Origin: Ooceraea biroi
Lineage: Eukaryota > Arthropoda > Insecta > Hymenoptera > Formicidae
Reading direction: 5' to 3'
Assembly: GCF_003672135.1 (NCBI RefSeq)
Contig: NC_039516.1
Span: 6,989,838 to 7,053,837 of the forward strand
Length of the DNA stretch: 64,000 nt
Of this stretch, positions 44,892-57,886 are shown one piece after another; position 1 is the first letter of the stretch, and every line of letters starts with the position of its first letter. The position numbers and the translations under genes are program-made. The notes beneath the pieces were generated by a model. It did not search any database, was not told the DNA's origin, and was given only the letters and a program-made list of their open reading frames with translations.

Positions 44892-47486
44892 CGCCGCGGG
44901 AGAATCGGCGATACAACCCGCACGATAAATACCGACCGCCGTTGGACGTAATCTAGATCGTCGCTGTGTCGAGCGTAGTGGAAGAGAACGTCATTTATGG
45001 ATATCGTAATGGATAGCGTGTAACTGATGCAGGCCAACGGCTAACGACGAAAATGCGTGTGGCCTGTGCCGAAAGTGAGAATCGACCTGCAGACAATGAG
45101 CGAGCGTGAAACGAACGTTACTCGAGGATAATGAGAGAATTTATTTATAAATGAATCTTTTTCGACAGCGTAATCGCTTTCCGCGTGAATTGTTATCGCG
45201 TGAATGGAATTCGTAAAACGACGTAAAGCTCTTGTTCCGTTGGATTTTTCGTGTTACGAGTACGGGATCGTAGATCATCGCACTGTGCTAATACATGCAA
45301 TTCTCGAAATTATAATATTATAAAGGAATATACAGGAAGCGGCCGCCTTTCTTTAACATCGTAAGACCATAAAACGCTAACCGTGATTCATTTCGTACTT
45401 CAATAAGAAGGATACCTCTCTACCGTTATTCCATTTCCTTGATTTGCAATCAGGAAGCCGGAGAGTTTAAGTCGACCTGAATCTTCCTTTCGCGGCGCAC
45501 AGGTATTTTACATATCCGCGTGATATTTTATTTTATTGCCCGCCGTTACGATTGTTTAACCGGGTAACGCGATATTTATGCGTATTTATTGCACCGCGAG
45601 GAATCGCGAATGCAAATATCCCGGAATTGGTCCATCCAGTCGCCACCTCGGGCCGGACAAAATCTCTCCTTCGAACGTCGGAATCACGAGATAGCATCCA
45701 GCGCGTCTGCACGCGAGCGGGCAAATTGTGAAAACGCGGGCGCACGCGGTAAAAGGGTTAAATATCGATGTAGCACGGGAAGCTTTGCGGTTTACCGCGC
45801 TCGCGATAATTAGCGCGAGCACGCGTGCCGAGATCGCGTTGGAGCAGATACATTATGTAACAGCGAGCGACAAGCGCGAATGCGGTACATTCTTCGGCAA
45901 TTTCGTCACTGAGATATCCGAGTATGCGTTTCATGGCGGGTATCGATTATCATAAGTATGCGGTTTACGCATTACGCCTTGATACATTATGCGTATGCCC
46001 ATCGCGGTCCCAAAGACTAATTTATTATAATTCGGGAACGGCCATGTTGCAAGCGCGTCCATATTTCAGGCGATTCTACGCCGTGAAAGGGATGTCTGTT
46101 TAGGTAAAATCTATGATGAACGACGAAACAACGCGTCGAAGAGTGAACGTCTACCTCGGGATATAAATATCTTCTTCGACTTCGATTTCGAGAGAGGCAT
46201 CGATTCGAGAAGCAATGACAATTTATTAATAGACTCTCGTAACCCTTAAACTGATCCAACCGCTTCTTTCGATTGAACAGCAAGCGAATAAATTTTGCGA
46301 CACGACTATTCGTCGTCATAACGGAATAATGTGTGTGCCACCAAACTATATGCGGCATTCCGCGCGCTACGAAAAAAAATATCATAAATTATATTTGTCC
46401 GATGAAAGCAAGCCTGATAAATATTCGAACTAAGTATTCAACATTATAACGAGAAATTTTTTTACATTCTATCCGCGCCATTGAAAAATCCGGAATTTTT
46501 GTAACATTTACTCGAGCGAATAAAAAGAGCTAAGTACGTGCACAAATGCAGATAGCACAAATTACATTTTTCTCTCACACTCGGAAAACGTCGCGTCCGC
46601 GCCAACGACATTTAACAAATAAATCGAGGAAATCGACTTATTACAAATTCAAAAACGGTAAAAAAACGGAAAGGGGACGTACGCCTGGATTAAACATGAA
46701 ACACGGAAAATCCTCGGGTGACAACACTTACTTACACCTACCGAGCGTAGCCATTAGAATTCCAGACGCGTACGGTATCATGGGCTGGCGCTTCTCTCGC
46801 GGACGCTTTCGTTCTCTCGCAATGGGAGACTTCTTCGGGTTCGTTCCTCACGCGATGCGTCGCCACGCTGGCTCTTGTAATTATTCCACCGAAACGGAAC
46901 CGGCCGAGTGATCTACCGGCTCGTATTCAGGTCGTGTTTAGGCTGCCGGCCCTCGCGTCTCTGCCCGAGCGTAGCGGAATCGCGCCGCCGGTGGCCGGCG
47001 GAGCGGCGATAAACTTTAATGTATTCCGAATTATTAAAATATATTCCCCGGCGCGAGCGAATACCTTAAAGCGAGACTCGCTGCCGCCGCGTCGCACAGC
47101 GTCAACCGTACAAATTACACTTATAATAACTTATTTGAATTTATATGCGCGTAATAGCGCGGCCGGGACCGGCCGGCGTGTATTTATGCGCGTGCGGAAA
47201 TGAATGTGAGCGCGACTTATTACGAAGCGTGTACTATACACACTCGTCCGAATTTATGGGCGACGTTGTATCACTCGCTTGTACCTGTACGTGTATATCT
47301 GTACGTACACGCGTGCACGAAGGAGCGTTTAGTCGGCTCTCTCGGATCGAGATAAGACGCTCGACGTGCGGAACGCTCGCACGCGGAGAGGAGCGGTAGG
47401 GGCGATGATGGATGTGCCGTGTTTCGAGAAAAACCATGCAAATTCGTGCGTGATATAATTATGCAATTGTGTGTTTCGTAATTCAG
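44892..47486. other. Non-coding interval
   Basis: Lower repeat content than the preceding 10 kb. No recognisable gene. A double GTAAGT-type donor is present on the minus strand at 46726-46735, without a supported exon. Confidence 0.55.
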
Positions 47487-47690
47487 ACGGCTAGTACGGA
47501 GGCCGAACCGATTCCACGGTTGTGTGTGCAAATGGTCGATCGGAATAAAATTAAGTACGCCGTTCGTGTAACAAATCCGCGTGATGCCATTCATTCAAAA
47601 CTCTTTCACCGTGCTCGATGGGCAGTGCTATCAGAAAATATTCCTTTGATAGCATCCTTGAACAAATTTATAGTCGCTTCTTATATTTAG
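47487..47690 (+). other. Candidate terminal exon, 67 codons
   Basis: An acceptor-like TTTCGTAATTCAG ends at 47486. In phase 0 the next 67 codons are open to TAG 47688-47690. The composition is balanced, with no repeats: it starts TASTEAEPIPRLCVQMVDRN and ends with a hydrophobic IPLIASLNKFIVASYI. The polypyrimidine stretch is modest, no poly(A) signal lies close by, and no family is recognised. An overlapping frame (to 47968) is also open for 116 codons, which weakens the case for either. Confidence 0.13.
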
Positions 47691-47745
47691 CAAACTGTTT
47701 GCTTACGCCCATTTTTCTCGTACTTTATCAACATCTGTTGATAAA
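47689..47745. other. Two adjacent perfect palindromes
   Basis: AGCAAAC-T-GTTTGCT (47689-47703) and TTTATCAACA-TC-TGTTGATAAA (47724-47745). The second has 10-bp perfect arms. They lie 20 bp apart. Candidate protein-binding sites or cruciform-prone DNA. Confidence 0.6.
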
Positions 47746-49389
47746 TGACAGGAAAAATTGGGACGGAAATTGTTTTATTTATGTAGGCAAGCGGCTCTCG
47801 CCAAGAAATGATGTCTCGTCTTGCAGTTTCAAATGTGGTAATATACCGAGAGTTCGCTCCGAGAAATATCTACTTTCCGAAAAACGGTCGAGCTGGCGAA
47901 TGTATGTCCCTCCCACCGATAAGATGATTCACGTTTATCACCGTGTTTGTCGACGATTGCCTAATTGACTCATGAGCACATGAAGGCGTTAGAATTTCTC
48001 CGAACATGGCGCAAAGAAAGAAGACGAGCATAGCAAACAGTAGCTCAGAGCACAAGCACAAATCAAAAGCGCGAGTGAGCTTTTTGTTAATATACATAAC
48101 ATCTTTTGTGTTCTAATAAACTATTAATAAATCAACCTGATCCTGGATATGGTGTCCCAAAGCGGAACTGAGACCAATAATTAAAACCGAAATTTTTTAC
48201 ATGAAAATTAAATTAATTTTTTTATTTCAATCGAAAAATGTGATTTCCAAGAGATTTCTTGCATATTTTACAAGCCGAGGCATCGGAAGCGAAAGATTAC
48301 TCGCGCGAAATAACGCATCCTGTTCCACGTTGAGGGCGATTGTTACTTCTTTTCGCGTGTTCGTACACTTTGTATTGGGATCGACTGATGCAATGCCGTG
48401 CGTGCGTCGTGAATCGTTATCAGCAAGCGAATACGAGCATTCGCGCGCGGTTACGAGTATCTTATAATTCCCCGGCTACTTAGTCGAGTAATTATACAGA
48501 TAATCACATCGTCGCAACGTGGAGTGCTAATAGTATGGCCGGCGATATCCGAGAGTCATTGAATACTCGTCCACCCGGTGTATCTGTAACGTGACTCAAT
48601 GCTCCTTCCAGATAACTCTCGGCTGCCGCCCGACAATTTTAATCGAAAGAATTTTAACTCCGCTTATGAATGCCGGTGAGACTAAACAGCTCGTCGCGTT
48701 ATCAACAACCTTTTGATACGTCGATAAACTGATAGTACGTACATGCCGCACCATGCTGCGAATTAAGCAGGTCAAGTCCCGATTATAACGACGGTTTAAT
48801 TATCTACGCCTCTGTTTTCTGCGAGTAAGACTTCGTAACCGAGAAATAAAAACGCTCAATTTTTTATCACGCTCGCGTAATTAATACATATACCGTCGAC
48901 GCATCACATACACGTTTCCGTAACGTGTGTACTTTGCACGCATACATATGCATCGCGTGTAATATTAATTAATTTTAGCATAATATTATAAAATACGTTA
49001 ATATATCTCACATGTATGCGCACGCACATACACACGTTACGATACTATAATAGCTTTTAGAACTTTACCTGATACTTACTGCTTTTATTTTGGCAAACCG
49101 GTAATTAGTTACAGTCATCGCATACGGATGTCACGCACAGAAGATGCAAATGGTCAGATGCGACAGCTCTCCGCGGTTCCGGCACGATTAATGAGTGCGA
49201 CGTTAATTCTCGCCGGCGATCTAACTCGGCCGAATTAGATATTTTAATTACACACCGGCGGACGCGATAATCGAGGGCGCGGGGGCGGCCGTTGCAAAAA
49301 TTACCGGGATATTAAAAATTTATGCGGCCGGGCGCATAAAAAGCGCTCGTCGCACATGAAAACGCGCGCGATAATCGCGAATACTTTAG
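47746..49389. other. Non-coding interval
   Basis: AT-rich in parts (48080-48270, 48860-49010). No gene seen. Confidence 0.6.
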
Positions 49390-49413
49390 CTCACTCGCTC
49401 GCTCGCTCGCCCG
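49390..49413 (+). repeat. (CTCG)n microsatellite
   Basis: CTCACTCG followed by four CTCG units. Confidence 0.9.
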
Positions 49414-50093
49414 CTTATAGATATCTCGCAATTGACCGATGATTTAGGTAGGTAATTATATTCGGTGCCGCGAAGTGGGATTGCTCGCGCGGCAAACAAT
49501 TAATTGCGAACGAATACCGGTAGGGGTTGGCAGGGAGTGGGGCGGACCGATGGGTGGCGGAGAAGTGTGCGCGAGGGGTGCACCGGAGACGCGGGGGAGG
49601 GCCCGCGGAATATTACCGCGCTTATTTTTCATCCGGGCTCTCGCGCGCGCCGTTTCGCGCCTGTTTTTAATATTACACCCGCGGTCGCGAATGTTTTACC
49701 CTCCGTCCCTGTCCCTCTTCCCCGCCGCGCTGTCGCGTCCCACCCCGTTCGTCCCGGTCAGCTCTGCCGGTGCTTTCCGTACGAAAGCCGCGGGTATCGC
49801 GCCTCGTAACGAATTTACGATATTAATTTGGCGTGCCGCCTTGGCGATTTATTATCTACACGGTGTCGGAGAAAAAACGGGGATGAGGCGTCGGACGCGA
49901 GAGAAAGGAGGACGGACGACAGTGCCGTTCAGAAGGGGAGGGGTGGAAGAGTTGGGAATTGGAGGAGGGATCGGGGGCGGGCAACCCTCGAGGGAGGCGC
50001 GACAATTCGCGAGGGTCGAAAATATATCGTATCTATATGCGAGCACCGCGATAAAACAATAATTCTATAATTTATTCGCGCGCGGGCGCTCGC
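49414..50093. other. G-rich non-coding interval
   Basis: The plus strand has many GGG/GGGG runs at 49516-49605 and 49934-49985. A 195-codon frame here is Arg/Gly/Ala-rich with no domain and is most likely a by-product of composition. Confidence 0.55.
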
Positions 50094-50108
50094 GGGCGGG
50101 CGGGCGGG
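50094..50108 (+). other. Canonical G-quadruplex motif
   Basis: GGGCGGGCGGGCGGG: four G-triplets with single-nucleotide C loops, the arrangement expected to give a very stable parallel quadruplex. Confidence 0.8.
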
Positions 50109-50186
50109 CGGTGAGTGAGGGAGGCCACGCACAGTTGCAACACGCCGCATGACACACGCGTGTCGCTCGCGTGCGTGAGTACGTGA

Positions 50187-50219
50187 GTGCGTGCGTGCGT
50201 GCGTGCTTGCGCGCGCGCG
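50187..50219 (+). repeat. (GTGC)n / (GC)n repeat
   Basis: Five GTGC units followed by CTTGCGCGCGCGCGG. Confidence 0.93.
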
Positions 50220-51479
50220 GCCGCTCGTATTATATCGAGCGCGCGCGCAGTTGGCGTTAATATATCATCGGGCGCATCTGCCCCCAACGACGCGTTTCAA
50301 TATGTTCTACGGCTGTATAACCGCTCCTATAGAAACGCGCGTGCGAGCGTGCAACCACGCATATTTTGCATCGAGTCCTTACACGCGGGCTTGTTGGGCT
50401 CAAAAACATAACGTGTGTCGTGAGATACGCGATAACGTATCGCGACAAGTGTGTACAACATAGCGACAACCGTGTAAGACGTTACAGCGAATACCTTTGA
50501 ACGAAAGGGAGAGGAGTCATTTATTCGTTTATTTCATTATTTTAATTCGATTGTTATTTCATTATTTTAATTCGATTGTTTACTTGTTTATTTTAATATA
50601 CCAAATATATCTCGTTACGGGAGAAAGGTAAGAGAAATATCAAGAGAAATTATTAGCGTACAATATAAATTTTTAATGAATACTGTAAATGACAAAAGAA
50701 TAATCTATAACGGAAACGTACTCTTTTTTATTCGCTGGTATTTAAAAGTACCGTTTTTATATCTGCTCGAACACTTTTATAGATCAATTATATTTTCACG
50801 CCGGTATAAATTCCCATACTTTCTATAAAATCGGTTAATATCTATGTAATACTTCATCATTAGCGATACTTGCTTTATTCAACCGGTTTTAAGGTAAACG
50901 TTTCACGTGCAGATGGAGCGGACGCTTCTCTCGGGGATCGAGCCTCGTTTCGATCGATTCGATGACGCGAACGCTTTCTAAATAATATGTGCGCTGTTCT
51001 ACTTCAATAACGGTTGATAGCTCGATTGGAGGGAAGTTACGCGACAGGTTATACCGCGACTTCGCGAGGCTTAGCAGGTTTCGTTATTAAAGATACAAGC
51101 GATTGGAGCGATTACCCTATTTACGTATCCCGACGACAAATTTTACATCGCTCCACCGGAATGATTAAAGTGTATTAGCTTGTGCGCGATATCCACAAGT
51201 GCTCGATTGCATTTAACAAACATCATCACCGTTAAACGCTGCTAAACGATAACGCCCCTTTTAAACGCTCGGCCGTTCAAAAATAATAACAAGGACGTTT
51301 ATCTCCGTACCGTGGAATATTCATAACTCTTGCATATCTTTTACAAGTATTCATTGTCGCATCGCACGTGTCGACGCATCAGAAATTCCGGATCACATTC
51401 GGCAAACTGAAATCACGGAGGAATATCTCGTTAAGGCGACGACGCATCATTCTCAATCATCATCGACAGGTAAATTGTG
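50220..51479. other. Non-coding interval, AT-rich core
   Basis: AT-rich at 50480-50900, including the tandem duplication at 50530. No gene. Confidence 0.6.
50530..50579 (+). repeat. Exact 25-bp tandem duplication
   Basis: The unit TATTTCATTATTTTAATTCG plus ATTGT occurs twice with no mismatch (50530-50554 and 50555-50579). Confidence 0.97.
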
Positions 51480-51491
51480 CCCCCCCCCCCC
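51480..51491 (+). repeat. Poly-C run (12 nt)
   Basis: Twelve consecutive C between GTG and TGAAC. Confidence 0.9.
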
Positions 51492-54400
51492 TGAACATTT
51501 AGCGAAGTCAGATCGTTCAGAATAGTCCTCGGAGGGAAATCTCAGCTGATCGATCTCAGCGTCGGGCGGCGATCGCGAAATTTGATTACCGCTAATGATC
51601 GAGATGTCGCGATCGTGATCGGCGAGCAAAGAAAACGCTCGCCCATCGGGCTGGTCGGCCCTCTCTTTTCCTGCCCTTTTTCTGCGCCCGCAATTTTGTA
51701 TCGGCCATTAGCGCCGCGGACGGGGTGCGGCTTGATGGAAATTTATGACAGCCACTTGATTGGGTTCAACGTTCCCCGTATTTCATCCTCGCGGAGGAGC
51801 GCTTCCTCCGACTTCTTTCGCACCGTGTGCTCCTTTAGGGCCTTAACGACCTCGGCGATTAAAACGTATATGCTTCGCGATGCTTCGTTGCTTCGCGCGA
51901 GGCTCCGATGTCAATGTCGACGCGTTTCGAAGCCTCTTTCTCCATCTTGCGTGCAAGGCCAGGCCGAATCGACTTTGAAGACGCGAGCGAAAAATCAAGG
52001 AAAGTGCCCGCTTTGTCATCGGGTTATTACTCTTCGCCAGTCCTACGCGCGAGAATTAATTTTCCGATGAACGGGAGCAATTCATCTAACATGATATTGA
52101 TAAGCGCTAAGGATACCCGGATTAAATCGAACACGCAGATAGGCGCATCTATCAATATAAATGGCTACTGCAATTTGCATTCATAAATTAGCAGACTGCC
52201 AAGACCGTGAATAACCGTTAATACGTAGTTTGCCAACTTGACATTAATTATGCGCCGACTTAATCAGAATGTCCGATCTTGATCTGATATCCAATAAAAT
52301 CATACATTTGAACCCTCTAAAAATACTGAAAACAATTACTCGACGAAAGGACAACGTCACATTTATTAGATTTTTGTGTCTACGATTCTCATGAAAAAAG
52401 GATGTAGTAGTCCAAATTTCATGCAATTTTCGATCTGTCACTTTATCGTTTGGTTTTATGAAATCGACCAGAAAATTGATCTTTTATTTACCAGAGCCAA
52501 TATCACGGAGGAAGGAAGCGGGTAAATTTGTTGATGAAACTTACATCATGCATTTCACATATACTTTATTCGAACCATAAAAATAAGGAGAATATGTTTC
52601 GCGCGAGATCACGGTCGCCTCTCCGAAAATGGAGTAATTTTTGCACGCTTCGATCGTCTTTATGCGTCGTCCGGAACATTAAACGCTCTTTCTCTCGGAT
52701 AATTTACGGCGCGCTCATTGACGAGTAGCCGTGCATCTTTCGCGTGCAACAAAACGACTGCGAGATAAAGAGCACGAGAAAGAGAGGAAAAAGAGGATGG
52801 CAAAGGAAACCGACGGATTCAAGCCCCTACCGGGGGCAAGGGCTGAATACGAACTCTGGAGAACAGCCATTAAGGCAAATCTTGATCCATGATCCTTAAA
52901 GTCTGAATCCTCTCGGCCGAAGAATGTCAAATTAGTCTCGATAAATTTAAACTTAGCTTACAATACCAAGTCTCTTATAATTTATACATTTGTACATAAC
53001 ACATCTTTATACACATATATCATTTTGAAAATCAAATATCCGAACAAACTTTTGCTTAAAACAAGATTCGCTTGATGTAATCTACAAAGTTGATACACTT
53101 GTTTCATGAAACTTTATTTGTCATTTCATTTCTTGATCGCTCAACAAGGAATTATTGATTTCTCAATGAGAAAACCATGGTTATTCGTCTCAGCTCGATT
53201 TCATTAATATTCGCGGCACTTAATTGTCACAGAAGAGATATCTTGCGTAAATGCATAAAAATACCCAGCCGCGCTTGGGAAACGTGTTTTGTTACTATAA
53301 TATTTCGGAGTCCGCGTACACGAGATCACTCCGGCCGCGGCGGCGGAGAAACATACGCGCGCGGATTGGCGCGCACCGCGCGCGCGGCAACGGCACTTTT
53401 TTATAGTTATTATTTTTTCGTGTTTATTTCTCGCGCGTATTTCGAATCGTAAATCCGCGCCCTCGCGTCGGCCGTTAAAGCTCTCGCGCTCTTCCTCTTT
53501 TTCCGCGTTTCTCTCGGGTGGTGCAACGCGATCGCGCAGCCCCAGCTTGCACACGTGGCCCGGTAAGGCCGTAATCTATAAATACTCGGGCGCAATTTTC
53601 CACGTCCGATCAGCTTCCTTCATTACGCGCGCGCTCGCGTGCGTGCGCGATCGTTAACCGCGGCCTCGTCGACAAATGGAAAACCGATGTCAACTTTTGC
53701 GCTCGTGTTGTCGTCTCTTCGACGTCGTCGAAATAAAGCATTTTTCCGACTTTGCGTTCGGTTTGCTTCTAAACGCCGTTTAATAGCCGGCTTGCCAGCG
53801 CGCTGATTTGTCGCCAAAGCTGCCTAATTTACATGATTAGTGGCAAATGCGATTGTCGCAATCTTCGAACAACGATGCGCTCGAAATCCGCGAACTTTGA
53901 AAACACACAGTAAAGGAATCTAAAGAACAAGCTCCATGTACTTTAGTTATTTTCGCCAGGGTATTTTTGGGACACGCTTGTATTATTCGCGAGCCGTTTC
54001 CAATATCGTTTCCAAGTTTTCAGACAAAGTGACAAACGAGCTTACGAGCGAATAAGTTTCTCCAGCCGGGTGTTTTTGTCTTTCCGCGCAATTTCCTAAA
54101 ATGGAGATATCCGACTACCGTTTCCGAAACGGCTTCAATTAAAATTCTTCGGCGTTTTCATCTACTGGCGCCGAAAGTAGAGAGGGATCGGAATTTTCGA
54201 TAGTCGATGCGACGTGATTTGCTGCGACGGGGCGTGCGGGAAGCGCGCGGAGAGTCCCCCGGAATCGAAATGAAAACGCGGCTGGGGCAAGCATCCATAA
54301 AAACCTTTTCGCCCCCGGCAATTAGCAATAAAGTTTTCATCGTTTAATAAAGGTCGGTACAAATAAATGGCACGATAAAAAATCGACGAACAATACAGGC

Positions 54401-54576
54401 GTCTACGCGCGCTTGCGTGCAACGTGCAACGTGTAATTCTCGCCGGTGTGCGTGCACTATATCCGGCGAACGCGCGTAGCGCCGTCAGATTTTCCGCGTC
54501 CGTTTTATCGCGGCCGGCTTTACGAGATCGGTGTTTTATTTCGTTTATCGTATGTATAAAAAAAAAGGAGAGAGCG
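51492..54576. other. Non-coding interval
   Basis: AT-rich at 52960-53170. A 162-codon frame (51582-52070) contains a CPLC motif, but no second zinc-ligand pair at a proper spacing, so it is not called. An acceptor-like site near 54013 leads to only 24 open codons. Confidence 0.55.
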
Positions 54577-54592
54577 TACACACACACACACA
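54577..54592 (+). repeat. (CA)n microsatellite
   Basis: Seven to eight CA units. Confidence 0.88.
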
Positions 54593-56241
54593 TGTATGTA
54601 CATCCTACGAGCGAATGACGTTTCCCTCTCTGTCCCGCACTCGCGGGATATTCCACGGAAAATCGCGGACGGAAACTCGCGTCGGCGACGATGCCAACTG
54701 AGCTCTCAGGGCAGTTTCGCGCGTGGCCGCTTTTTTACGGAAAATTTCTATTAATTTTTATTCACGTAATTGTTCGTTGGACATAAAAGTGCACGTTTAA
54801 TAAAATTATTATTCAACGTGGCAATAAAAGCCCGTTGCTCGGTAAATAAATCTGAGCCAATTAATAAAGAGACGAAGATTGGTAGTAGCGTGGCACAAGC
54901 GGGGAAAGGCCAACATTTTTGCGATGCATCGCGATCGCGTTGTTGGATGCGGCTCGTCTTTGACGGGCGTGGAACGGGTTTGGAACGAACGTATCAACGC
55001 GAGAGTAAGCACCATCATTTTACACGCCGTGACGTGGATGAGTTACGCACCCGATCGCCCAGATCTCGGCATCGCATTCAATCCGCTTTACGCCGCGTTT
55101 TATTTCGCGACGATGCGACTGAGCCGCATCCGCTGGTCCACGTCGCAAATTATCTGCAAGAGGTCTGAGCCGTTCCGCATGACAGCGCGAAAACTTTTAA
55201 CAGTCTCCGTGTATCAATTCTTAATCGGCTGGTACGATATTTTATTGACTATAAAATGAAAGATTCCGCAATCGCGAAGATCGATAATCTTGAACACGTT
55301 TCAATAAAGATCTCACTTTTATTTTTCGCGTGACGCCCCGCTGTGGCCGCATGTGCGGTGTGGGCCGTCGAGCTTTGCAGCCGCAATTACAGATAATGTC
55401 CGTTGTAAAGATAAGCATTTTGCACACAAATATATCAATTACAAAGATAGTATCATAAAAAATCGGATTTTGTTTCTTTCTTTCACTCCATTCTCGTATC
55501 TATAATTAATTTTTATTCATTAACGATGCTATCGGCTTTATATCGCGCCATTATATCGCGCTTAACGCGCGGAATAAAATATCGTGTCGCGCGCTATTCG
55601 CGCGGCAATCGAGAGGATGTTTACGCGTTTTACACGCAAATCACCCTCGAGGAAAGGGTTAAGCGGGTAGGGGGCTGTGCGTCGAACGTAACTGCGCGAC
55701 GCAGAGAAAGGAAATGCACGAGACTTGGGCGCGCGATGAAAGAACGCCCAGGATGCACCCGAGGCGGAAAGAACACGTGCGCGTGTTCCGGCAGGCGGGG
55801 TGAAGGAGGAGGAGGGGGGGAGGAGGATGAGAAAAGGCGTGAATGGAAGAGCCGCAGGGCACCCCGCGAGTGAAAATCCGGAAAAATATGTCATCGTTTC
55901 ATCGACAGTCATCACAAAGAACCGAACGAACGAACGTACGCAGGAACGAGCGGCTGAATGTGGCGCGTGTTGCCGTACTCGCTTTTCCGTCTCCCTTCCC
56001 CACATTCACTCCATCCTCCCCCTAACCCACCGTCACGTTACCACTCTTCTCTCCCTCATGGATGGATGCCGGCCCTCTCATTGCAGGTTCTCTCTCTTTT
56101 TTTTTCCCTCCTTCGCGCGCCTCCACTTCCGCGTCTCCGTCGCCGCCGATGCAGTCATTGTGCACTGCTCATCCCGGTGTATTGTCATCCGAAACAATGA
56201 TTTCATAAAAATACACGCGAGAGAACGCCGATGACACGGTC

Positions 56242-56242
<1 letters not shown>
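54593..56242. other. Non-coding interval
   Basis: CpG-rich. A short purine tract at 55803-55835 and a pyrimidine-rich stretch at 55980-56120. No recognisable gene. Confidence 0.55.
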
Positions 56243-56290
<48 letters not shown>

Positions 56291-56298
56291 AGGGAGAA
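56243..56298 (+). repeat. (GA)n(GGGA)n microsatellite
   Basis: About seventeen GA units, then GGGAGAGGGAGGGAGGGAGA. Confidence 0.97.
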
Positions 56299-57089
56299 GT
56301 CGCGCGGAGAACGGGGACGAGAGTCGGCTGGAAAACCAGAGGGATGCGACGAGCGACCGATTTTTTTACGAGGGAGGTTTTTGCGCCCATGGGTGGGGTT
56401 TTTTTCCGAGGGCGAAGAATCGAGCCGTGTACCATTTCGGCACAAGCAGATTTTGTCGCGCGCGTTGCTTTTGGGTGGCGCAAACTTCGCGTGATGGCCG
56501 AATTTTTCCTTTCTCTCTTTCCGCTGCTACGTACTAATCGGATCGCGGCGCAGGAGTGCGCGCACGAAAATTCAGTTATTCTAAATTTCATTACGGAACT
56601 TTGAGATAAGTTGAAAATTAAATAGCGCATCGGCAGCGGGTTAAAAGTTTAACCCGTTTATCTGCCAGTGTATTTAGCAGGACAGAGATGGAGAGTGGTG
56701 GAGACAGCCAGAGTGCAAGAGAGAAAGGAAAAGGAAGAGCGAGGGAGAGAGAGTGAGAGAGAGGAAGTGGAAGCCGCGAGAAACTCCATTGCATTCCCAA
56801 TCCGGAAGCTCCGTGCGGGCTTCGTGACGTGGTTCGAGTCCTCCAAGTCTCGGGTCGACTCGATCGCAAATGACGGGTTATCGAGTGTCTGCCGTCGCGG
56901 AGTTCCTTGCTCGACACGACGGCGAGAAGTTCGGTCGTGTCGGCGGGTCAGCAGAGGCGGCAAGGGCGGACGGTTATGAGGGTGGTGGGGTAAAAGGGAC
57001 GAGAGAGGCTAGAGGCGTTTTTCGGGCTTCCTGCCGCGGTGTGCAACAGGTTATAGTTTTTGGCATACACCTCCACGCTTCGTCCGTTC
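56299..57089. other. Non-coding interval
   Basis: GA-rich at 56715-56770. A tRNA B-box-like string at 56831-56841 was examined and rejected. Confidence 0.55.
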
Positions 57090-57117
57090 GTTCTCTCTCT
57101 CTCTTTCTCTCTCTTTC
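57090..57117 (+). repeat. (CT)n microsatellite
   Basis: CT units with TTT interruptions. Confidence 0.92.
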
Positions 57118-57886
57118 ACCATCGCACTCCTCCCTCCTCTCTTTTCATCCGCCGCCACCCCGTCCGTCCACCCCATCGCCGCTCTCTACGTTATTCTATC
57201 CACGGCGTTTCTCTCCACCGGCCGCCGCGCTCGCTACCCGCCGGCTGGCTTTATCCGATTGCGATTCCTCGCGAAAATTCGAGCCAAAGGGGTAAGCCGA
57301 GGTATTCCGACCGTCGGCGACCTACCTCAATAAAATCGCGCCGGCACTTTCCGCCGCCACGTGGCACGCCTTGATCTCGATGAACCTCTCACCGTGCGGA
57401 ATTGCGAGCGACTCCCGGACGAATGATTAACTTGTTACACTCTCTTTTTGCGTCCTCTCTCTCTCTCTCCTTTTTATTTTCACTGAATATTCCTGAAGTA
57501 AGTTTCGTGACGTGGAATACAAACGTTAAGAAAGAGTTCTTTTATTAACCGAGAGCTAGATTACATTTAAATTTTAATACAGAAACGTGATTGTAAATGT
57601 TATGGCTGATTAGGATGAATCAATTGATAATTGTATTTTGACAATGCGGATATCTTTCAGTAACGTTTAGTTATGTATTGTTATGTGTTATTACGTATAC
57701 TGTGTAACCTTTAATATCTTTTCGTTTCCTTTATTTGGTATCTTTTTATATAAAATTATAATTTTTTCTTGATTCAATGTACCGAAAAAATATTAAAAAT
57801 ATATTGCGAAACTTTATAATAGATCGTTCATGAAAAGAGAAGAATTATATATCTTGTGCTGAGAATTGCGAGCGAAGAGTTTGACT
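57118..57886. other. Non-coding interval
   Basis: Pyrimidine/CpG-rich to about 57300, AT-rich at 57500-57850. A donor-like GAA|GTAAGTTTC lies at about 57497 with no supported exon. Confidence 0.55.

Noticed and set aside
49475..50062. 195-codon plus-strand open frame
   Set aside because: Gly/Arg/Ala/Pro composition follows the G-rich DNA. No splice, promoter or domain support.
51582..52070. Possible zinc-finger motif (CPLCH) in a 162-codon frame
   Set aside because: Only one clear cysteine pair with this spacing. The other cysteines and histidines do not form a recognised finger or RING layout.
56831..56841. GGTTCGAGTCC, identical in form to a tRNA B box
   Set aside because: The flanking bases do not form a T-arm stem, and there is no A box or acceptor stem at the right distance.
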